DNA of 64,000 bases, taken from Hofstenia miamia. Taxonomy: Eukaryota; Xenacoelomorpha; Acoela; Hofsteniidae. Where the stretch lies: positions 1,740,114 to 1,804,113 of the forward strand of contig CABFPE010000006.1 of NCBI GenBank assembly GCA_900660155.1, in the 5' to 3' direction. A program made the position numbers and the translations under genes. A model generated the notes under the pieces. That model searched no databases, was not told the origin of the DNA, and saw only the letters and a list, made by a program, of their open reading frames with translations. The first letter of the stretch is position 1. Each line of letters begins with the position of its first letter. Below are positions 57,501 through 64,000 of this stretch, in pieces.

Positions 57501-59530
57501 TAGTGATGTAAACTACATTGAATAATGCATCTAAAGCGAGTTACCAGTGATCAGTTCGGAGTTAGTTTTCTACAAGAATGCACATTCAAACCCAAACAAA
57601 TGTTTATGCAACAAAAAAATCAGGTAGAAGAGTACCGGAATATTCTTGATGTCTTAATAATTTACTTTTCATTATCATTAGACTTGAGTGCAAAATATAA
57701 ATATCACAAGGACATATTAGGCTAAAATAATTTAAAAGTACTATTTTACCCTCTATAACTTTGTGTATTGTGAAGGTGTCATATCGATGATATAAGAAAT
57801 GATTTCTGGAATATTACTTTGTACAAGGCATTATTTTTGAACAAAACAATATATTCTGTGGTAGATTTCAAATTCATTATATACTTCTGTCTTACAAGAT
57901 TAGCATCCTGACATATCATTTCACAAATTCGCCAATAAAACCGCACATTCAAGTAAAAAATACTCTTAAAAATGTGTGGAAATCTTGACAACTGCTAATG
58001 AAAAGTCAATGATCTTATAGGCAATGGAATCACCACACAGCAATAAATCATTAAAATAGAAACTTGTTCGATTGTAATTTGGAAATTATGCTATTCTTCG
58101 GTGTAGAACTTAAGAATTTCCACATATTTTTACATTATATTTGCGGCATCAAAAGACTTGAAATTAATTAATATTAAAAATTATTTCGTTGCATCACTAA
58201 GTTTCTAAATGCAAAACGCATTGCTATTGGTAGTTATAAATTAGTTGTCAACAATATTTTATATATGATATTTTAATGTCAAGGAATTCAAAATGAAATG
58301 CCTTACATTTGATAGACTAAAACTGCGAGAGGCGCAATTTTGAGATGAGAGATTTCAAATGCTCAAGATAATGTTCATACTTTTATCACAGCCAGAATCG
58401 TCGACTCATCGATTTAAATTCACTGATAACCATCAACTGCCAGAATTGATATCATTTCTGACCTTCCCAACAACATATCAAAGGGTACAATCCTGAAGAA
58501 ACAAGGCAACGCCTGAGCCGACCTGTGCAAAGAGATACTCCATTGCGACTTACATGAAGTCACTGTACTGGGCTAGGAAACAACAGAGCAGACTGCGTTG
58601 TCTGCAGCCATAGATGAGTCCCAAGTGATCGGCGACAAAGAAAATTCAAATGTGCTCAGTGTCAAGTAGCTCCTTTTGCATATCCTTGCAATGACCGCTA
58701 TCACACAAAAAAGGATTTCAAGTTGTGTCATGTTTTTATCGAATTATGCGGCAAAACTATTAGTTTTGAGTGTTTTGTTTATAAATTTGTGATATATATT
58801 AATTATTTGTCACTGCAAATGTCAATGTCAATAATTATTATTATAGTTTCTCCGCTTTATAGTCTCAAAATCTGAGAAAATATCTTCTTAAAAAATTGCG
58901 CAGTTAAAGGGTTAAAAAATGTTTGGCTAAAAATTATAAATATAATCGCCCAATAACAATGACAATTAACGCCAGCAATGCTGCAGATATCTTAATCAAT
59001 ACAATATTTCTTAACACATAATTACCTTATAATGATTCTTAATAAATCACAGGTTTCCTGCATTTTGGACAATTGCTTGGCTTTAGCGTGCATTCTGTCA
59101 GTAGAATCACTGACCCGTTTGGAAGAACGAATTATAGAAGCATATATCGCATCCACTCGCTCTTGTAAGTCTACCAAAGATGTTTCAAGAGAGTTGACAC
59201 CACATGCATGCTCAAGAAGTTCCTCATGGTGCATAACAACCTAAACTGATAATAAATATCAGAAGTACGACAAGCAAGGATATCTGGTTTGTGCAAAAGG
59301 AATGTTTTATAAAAATCATAAGATAGGACAGAGACTACTAGATATATATTCTAGAAGTCTCTGGTTAGGGTTATACCAAAACTTTATACCTGATTATTTA
59401 TTTGTTGGTTAATTAGTTCAACTTGAACCAACAGTTTTGAAAATGTTTCAGAGAGTGGATTTCCGAGACCAACTGACTCAACATAACGTTGAACATCGAA
59501 AGAATCAGAATAAAAGTCTTCACTGCTCAT
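52718..59530 (-). CDS. COG5: COG5, conserved oligomeric Golgi complex subunit 5, complete
   Basis: Exons 59530-59390, 59240-59026, 57452-57322 and 54531-52718 sum to 2301 nt, 766 codons plus stop, with all phases consistent (0, 2, 1). Start: MSSEDFYSDSFDVQRYVES. Exon 2 has HHEELLEHACGVNSLETSLV and CDLLRIIIR; exon 3 LSRRLQSYLSVGDRDLAKAA. Exon 4 holds LGTALQVYFYLDELPSK, YENAYLSKSLSK, LSLYIIELDDFTSRVYSDF, FYLRHLSLIRPLSQ, GKVIPLSIVINYLFSCSSAE and YVATYPIILKLLQDV. These are diagnostic for COG5, a lobe B subunit of the COG tether for retrograde vesicles at the Golgi. The N-terminus is helical/coiled-coil as in the family. Length is close to animal orthologues. No damage seen. Confidence 0.97.
54637..55575 (+). 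mobile_element. mariner/Tc1-type deletion derivative in a COG5 intron, perfect TA flanks
   Basis: 29-bp inverted ends differ at two positions: left CAGGGTGTCCATTAAATA, right the inverse of CAGGGTGTGCATTAAATA. TA lies directly outside both ends (54635-54636, 55576-55577). At 54833 a frame reads MDLELSDKILLLECYVIGGK then SITTAIRAFCTDKRIKNDRH, resembling the DUF4817-type N-terminal helix-turn-helix; the catalytic part is missing. The right part has an unrelated hydrophobic minus-strand frame (55275-55514). Confidence 0.85.
56348..56700 (+). pseudogene. hAT transposase C-terminal remnant in a COG5 intron
   Basis: Reads DKEIVIYLNSRGKTPLKFWA then, one base shifted, KEELAYLQEATAEFPPFKAN and NTTSERTTSVG. 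PLxFW, the Phe-Pro block and the SER motif follow the order of the hAT dimerisation domain. Decayed, with no termini recognised. Confidence 0.55.
56779..56853. repeat. dispersed short repeat, copy 2
   Basis: Partner of 51223-51293, same orientation, in COG5 intron 3. Confidence 0.5.
57322..57452 (-). CDS. COG5: COG5 exon 3
   Basis: Acceptor TTATCAG|AGCGATG, donor ACAG|GTTAGT. Completes Arg across the junction and reads AMFRVSQLSRRLQS to FTTYDLT. Ends in phase 1. Confidence 0.93.
58380..58911 (+). pseudogene. piggyBac-type remnant with Cys-rich C-terminus and right end
   Basis: Reads NHQLPELISFLTFPTTYQR, then DCVVCSHR and, after a stop, RRQRKFKCAQCQVAPFAYPC then NDRYHTKKDFK. The C-x2-C array ending in RYHTKKDF is the cysteine-rich tail of piggyBac transposases. 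Near 58897 the inverse of CCCTTTAACTGCGCAATT ends at 58911 next to TTAA (58912-58915), the expected piggyBac target. The catalytic core and left end are missing. It lies in COG5 intron 2. Confidence 0.75.
59026..59240 (-). CDS. COG5: COG5 exon 2
   Basis: Acceptor GTTTAG|GTTGTTATG, donor AAG|GTAATT. Begins VVMHHEELLEHACG; the coiled-coil region of COG5. Ends in phase 2. Confidence 0.95.
59390..59530 (-). CDS. COG5: COG5 exon 1
   Basis: 47 codons from the start Met to INQQINNQ; donor CAG|GTATAAAG; phase 0. Confidence 0.93.
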
Positions 59531-62519
59531 TGCAACTAAAACGTAATGGAATTGAACTTAACATTAGAATCTTATTTCAAATAATCCTTAATAAGATGAA
59601 TGTGTTAAAAATACAGGTAATACTATAATACTAGTGTAATATATAAACATTGACCACTACATAAATAAGGCAAAAAACAATTAAGTATTTAATGAGCGCA
59701 TCAAAATTTCTAAATATAAAATAACCCATTACATTTTAATTTAAAGTCCTGATATTGAAGACTTAAATTGAGAAACTACTATAAAATTATTCATACATTT
59801 AGCTAAAAGTTGAATTTTTTAAATATTTAGGAAAGTTTTCAAAATGCAGTTTTTCATCAATTCATTAGTTTCTTTCACAAGTCACAAATCTACCAAATAC
59901 TTCTTTAGTTTTCTATAAATATATCGCGAATTTTAATGTTTTGTGAACTTCTAAAGTGTCTGGCAATCCGTTTATTGGAAGGAAGAGCATTATTTTTCAG
60001 TTTGACAATAAGATAGAACATACTAAGATCCTTCTAGAAAATGTCAAAAATTTTCAATAGATTTAAATGATTGTAAATGAAGTCCTCACTTTTGAACAAA
60101 AAATAAAAATATACTTAACACACACATGCACACAAATACAACGCATTCAACCAACAAATATTTCCTCAATCAAAATTTAATAAATTGTTTGGCTACATAA
60201 ATACTTTCAAAACCTCAAAATAGCACTAAAAACTAGTTGGGCAATGTAAGAGTGATTTAGTTTGTTTTTCTAATTTACTATTTCACTTGTCCATTGTTCT
60301 TATTGTGTTTAAATTGCCATTGCCAACTCAATCTGGTGAAAGACCGCAAAGCTTAAGTGTATTAACTTCATTCCAACGATTCCTATTAAAAGCCGCGTTG
60401 AAATTAAGCTTATAGGCCTATTTGCACGTTTATAAAAAATGTTTGAGAAAGGCTTGTAATAAGCCTGCTGAATATAAATATTTATTTTTCGCGAGGCATT
60501 AACGCGATATTACGCATTAAACAAATTTGATGGATTATTAATGGCATATTTCAAGCCTGTAAAAATCACAGCTGTTAACAGCATCATGCTTTAATAATCG
60601 AGCAAAATTATCCTGGAATTAAAGATAATGTATGGATATGCAGATTTCAAGATTCCTAACTATTCTAATTTAATAACTAGGGCAATCAAAAGTCATAAAA
60701 GTCATATTTTTTGTTGGTCTATTTTGCAGTCTGCTTAAAATTAGGTTGTTTTCAGACCTGGGGTGCAGTTAAATAGGAAGTTATAAACTCATAAAAAGTT
60801 ATATTTTTGTTTTTTTTGAAAAATACGGTAATATTTGGGGCTGAAATGTCATAAAAGTCCTATTTTGGTATAGTTTCATTAAATTAAGAAAAAACTTAAA
60901 AATTAATGCTGGATTGTGACTGCCTTAAATCATTTACACAAAAATACATATATTCATTCAAGTTCAATTAATGTGATTCCTGGCCTAACCCACGAGAAGT
61001 TTAATTACTAGGTAATTGTTGACCCGACCCAACAGGTCGACGCGTTTCTAGGACTGACCATGTATGCTGGCAGCTGAAAAAATATTAAAGGAACTATATA
61101 CATTATTATTTCATGGATTTTGCAAGGCCCAAGTGTTGCAGAACTGTGCCATGCCTATTCAGGCAAAGTGCATGAGGGTTGCCAATCTAATTGCTTCATT
61201 AAGGGTGCATCGCAAAATATCAAAGTTGTTCAATGCTTGAAAGAGTTGAAATTCCACAAGATGTTATTACTCCCACCCTTGATACGCGGAAATGATAACT
61301 GTGAAATAATCGCTTATATCAAGTCACGATTAGAATATACCGGTTTCACTGCTCTAATAGAAGGGAAGGGGAAGGACATTTAATCGGACTTGTGTGATAA
61401 CTTACGAAAATGCTTCTCTATGTTCAGAAAACTCTTGGCCTATGACAGAAATCTTAAGCACAGTAATATGTGGAAATTAATTGCTGTTAGTATAATTTAG
61501 TGATCATTTTGAAAAATGAATGGTAGTATTTTAAGGCATATTTAACTGAATTCCGTCATATTTTGTAATAAAAATAAGGTCATAGCAATAACAATTTATG
61601 AAATGATGAACAAACAGGGCATTCAAAATGCCCAAAATGTATATGCAGATTGCGAATTTGAAATGTACTCTACATGATTATCGATATTGCAAAAAATCAA
61701 AATTGTATGGTTTACGGGTATGGATCAGACTGTACTTGCGATAGAAAGTTCATAATATACATTATTTATCTTAAAAAACATTCCGACGAATAATCACTTG
61801 ACCTTGAAGTCTATGATATTGAAACAACAATTTCTACAAATGAACTGAAACGCAGCTCTTCATTAGATTTGGTTGATACAAGTATTATTAAATGCGAGGA
61901 AAGCGTGTTTAGTGAATTTACCATTTGAATATCATGCTTTGCGGTTCTTTATTAGAAGAATCGGTATAAATAAAATACTTTGGCATTTATTTAGACAAAA
62001 ATTTAACATTTGACTAATATATTTCGATTCTCTGTAAAAAAGCTTTGGGAACACAAATGTCATTTGTCGGCTGACGCATTTTGTAGATATAAATTCCGAT
62101 GTAAGACAAATTTCACAATATGGAATCATAATATAAGGTCTTAATATAAACTCTACAAATTTTAAAAAAATTAATAATATCAGAGAGAATTTTTCAATCA
62201 AACGTACCAAGTTGTTCAATTTATTAAATGACTGGCATAGCACAAAATTTTGCCTTTTAGAGCCCTAAAACATTCCTGACAAATTCAACTGCACAATCTG
62301 AGATAGTCGTCTACCCAAAACTGCTTGATAATTTCTAAGCAATATAAAGGGCACCCGTAGGCTAAAAGGGTTCATGTTAATGTATAGTAAATTCGTATGT
62401 TGGATATCTTGTTTCATTTATTACATTGGCTAAATAAATATTTCTATATTTCTATTTCTAGTTATATGATTATTGAATTGCCTAAAATTAGCAAAAAGCT
62501 CCGCATGAGCAAATATAAA
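59531..62519. other. upstream of COG5; no recognised gene
   Basis: Should contain the COG5 promoter, which I cannot pinpoint. Three diverged copies of TCATAAAAGTCATATTTT lie near 60694, 60792 and 60848. The 87-codon plus-strand frame at 61120-61383 (KFHKMLLLPPLIRGNDNCEI) looks coding but I do not recognise it. Confidence 0.45.
61120..61383 (+). CDS. small unrecognised open frame
   Basis: 87 codons with balanced, non-repetitive composition, including AELCHAYSGKVHEGCQSNCF and LLLPPLIRGNDNCEIIAYIK. Higher GC and clearer codon texture than the surroundings suggest a real but perhaps fragmentary coding region, possibly from a transposon. No upstream exon or terminus was found. Confidence 0.3.
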   Translation: MQGPSVAELCHAYSGKVHEGCQSNCFIKGASQNIKVVQCLKELKFHKMLLLPPLIRGNDNCEIIAYIKSRLEYTGFTALIEGKGKDI

Positions 62520-62580
62520 TGTTTTGAGAAAGGGAAAGATAGAAAGAGAGAAAAATAGAGAGAGCGAGAAGAGAGTGAGA
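62520..62580 (+). repeat. purine (GA)-rich tract
   Basis: About 60 bases, almost all G and A on the plus strand (AGAGAG, GAAAGGGAAAGATAGAAAG). Simple low-complexity DNA, with a possible GAGA-type binding stretch. Confidence 0.8.
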
Positions 62581-62969
62581 TTTACCTATTCAAGATGGAT
62601 CGGAAAAAAACTTTATTCTACAAAAATTGCTTTATATCCTTATTTTAGGTTTTAGACTTCTTACACTTGATGAATAATTCTACATTTGGTTCATCAGTCA
62701 ATATTTCATATACTAAATTATCTCTAATATTTAAACTAATGATTATGCGAATATGTTCAATATTTAACTAAGTGATATATTGATCTGTATATATCTTTTT
62801 GCAATATAAACTACTGATAGACATGCATTTTTATACTCTGAATTATATATATATGTACAATAAATGTGCCATTTTGCAGTGTCGTTCGTTTTATATATTG
62901 CTTATCGCAACTTTTGATTGGCAAAATCAAACATTTAAATGTTAGAAATTTACAGGAAAGATTTTAATT

Positions 62970-63926
62970 CAGGCCCGTAGCCATATGGGGTTAGAAGAAT
63001 GACCTTTTAAAATAAAGTGTTTGATGTACATGGAAAGCGCAAAATGTACAATAACACAAATAAAGTTTGGAGATGCAATATTGCTCAAAATGTATTGTAC
63101 AGGTAGGCTATAAAGTCCCTAAGATTTTAAAGATTTTGTACTGAAGGATCTGTTAGGTTACTCATAAAACTATTCGAGGAAGTCGAAATGTCGCAGATGT
63201 GCTAGAAGTGGGCACTTTCGAATGTCAGAAGATTTTCAAAAAGTTGTTGAAACGATATTCAGTCTGCTCATCTACTTGAAATTGCATCATCCCAAACAGT
63301 TTCTACAGAAGTTGATATGCCTCAGTCTACTTCAAAGAGAATCAAGTCTACTCGCAAAGAACTTTTAATATTACTGATCTAAAGGAAATGATTCAAACAT
63401 CTATTCAGAATATAAACAAATATCGGGCAGTCGAAAATCTTATTCCAAGGTTGAACACTGTTCTTCAAAATAATCAAGCCAATTTAGAAAACTTAATGTA
63501 GTGGACATTAAATTTCAATATATATTTCTTCACTTCATGTCCTTAATTTTTAATATATATACTGTTTGTTAACCAAAACTGCATTTTAAAATTCATAGTG
63601 ATTTTATCGACTACCTATACTTCTTTATTTGTAAAGCTCTTTAATTAGTTTGGTGAGCCCTTTGTTTGTTTCGAAGAGAATTTTGTGATATTCATTATTT
63701 TAAATATTTGGACAAAAATTAAGCACTTAACTGTTTCATTTCGTTTTTTGTACTGCAAATCGCCAGGCCGTGAGTAAAGTAGGCATTGATGTAACATAAA
63801 ATTGAAATGGTGGAAAATCTTGGAAAAATTTTAATTTGAATTTCAAGGAATGTCGAAATTCTCAACAACCACTCTTAAATCAGTGTCGACACCGCCCCTT
63901 AGGTGATAATACTGGCTAAGGGCTTG
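62970..63926. mobile_element. possible hAT-type element
   Basis: The left end CAGGCCCGTAGCCA resembles the hAT ends seen at 2694 and 12521; the right end is the inverse of CAAGCCCTTAGCCAG. Flanks TTTTAATT and TATTAATG agree at 6 of 8 positions. Inside, CAGGTAGGCTATAAAGTCCC at about 63100 looks like a separate mariner end, and a patch reads DLKEMIQTSIQNINKYR. Weak overall. Confidence 0.35.
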
Positions 63927-63976
63927 TATTAATGAAATCAATAAAAGAAAAACTTTGCATCATTGCGCTATAAATC

Positions 63977-64000
63977 TACAAAATAATAATAATAATAATA
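63977..64000. repeat. (AAT)n microsatellite at the window edge
   Basis: Trinucleotide repeat running to the last base. Confidence 0.9.

Noticed and set aside
59032..59244. Plus-strand 70-codon frame
   Set aside because: Shadow of COG5 exon 2, which matches the family and splices in phase.

Overview
This is a eukaryotic, very AT-rich (visibly about 70% or more A+T), repeat-dense window from an invertebrate animal genome. The animal origin is inferred from two spliced host genes, COG5 and FOXRED1, whose proteins align from memory with animal orthologues. GT-AG introns, (AT)n microsatellites and remnants of nearly every animal DNA-transposon superfamily agree with this. I cannot name the species; a nematode or another AT-rich invertebrate would fit. 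Two runs of N (22221-23220, exactly 1000; 49846-50459, 614) mark assembly gaps.

Layout. 0-15 kb is a transposon graveyard: a LINE endonuclease fragment (1.37-1.98 kb), two head-to-tail MULE copies with FLYWCH fingers (3.1-5.5 kb), a Tnp2/DUF4218-like transposase with a BEN-like partner (7.9-10.7 kb), a 636-bp hAT element with perfect 8-bp target duplications (11.9-12.5 kb), and a LINE reverse transcriptase split by a hAT-type MITE (12.5-14.5 kb). 15.3-17.2 kb is a pogo/Tigger element. 17.4-18.9 kb is a compositionally odd, gene-free island. 19.7-21.4 kb is a THAP/P-element-like transposon with long terminal inverted repeats. 23-29 kb holds Tc1/mariner and P-like fragments nested in one another. 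31.0-32.1 kb is an unrecognised three-exon gene. 32.5-35.1 kb is a second P-like family. 35.8-39.4 kb is another Tnp2-like transposase followed by a structurally intact four-exon DUF4806 gene. 39.7-39.9 kb holds an inverted pair of hammerhead-ribozyme-like motifs. 40-42.4 kb has hAT and Tigger-like non-autonomous repeats.

45-60 kb is the host-gene part, all on the minus strand. FOXRED1 (mitochondrial complex I assembly factor, FAD enzyme family) has four exons between 51729 and 45339, but its C-terminal third is not found. COG5 (Golgi tethering complex subunit) is complete: four exons between 59530 and 52718, 766 codons, every splice phase consistent. Their introns have collected an internally deleted P-like element, a GPCR-like gene fragment on the opposite strand, a mariner-type deletion derivative with perfect TA flanks, a hAT remnant and a piggyBac remnant. 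60-64 kb has no gene I can recognise.

The two host genes act separately (Golgi trafficking; mitochondrial respiration). Adjacency and shared strand are the only link seen. The most interesting signals are the hammerhead-like inverted pair, the intact DUF4806 gene beside a decayed transposase, the unrecognised three-exon gene, and the P-like element with its deletion derivative.
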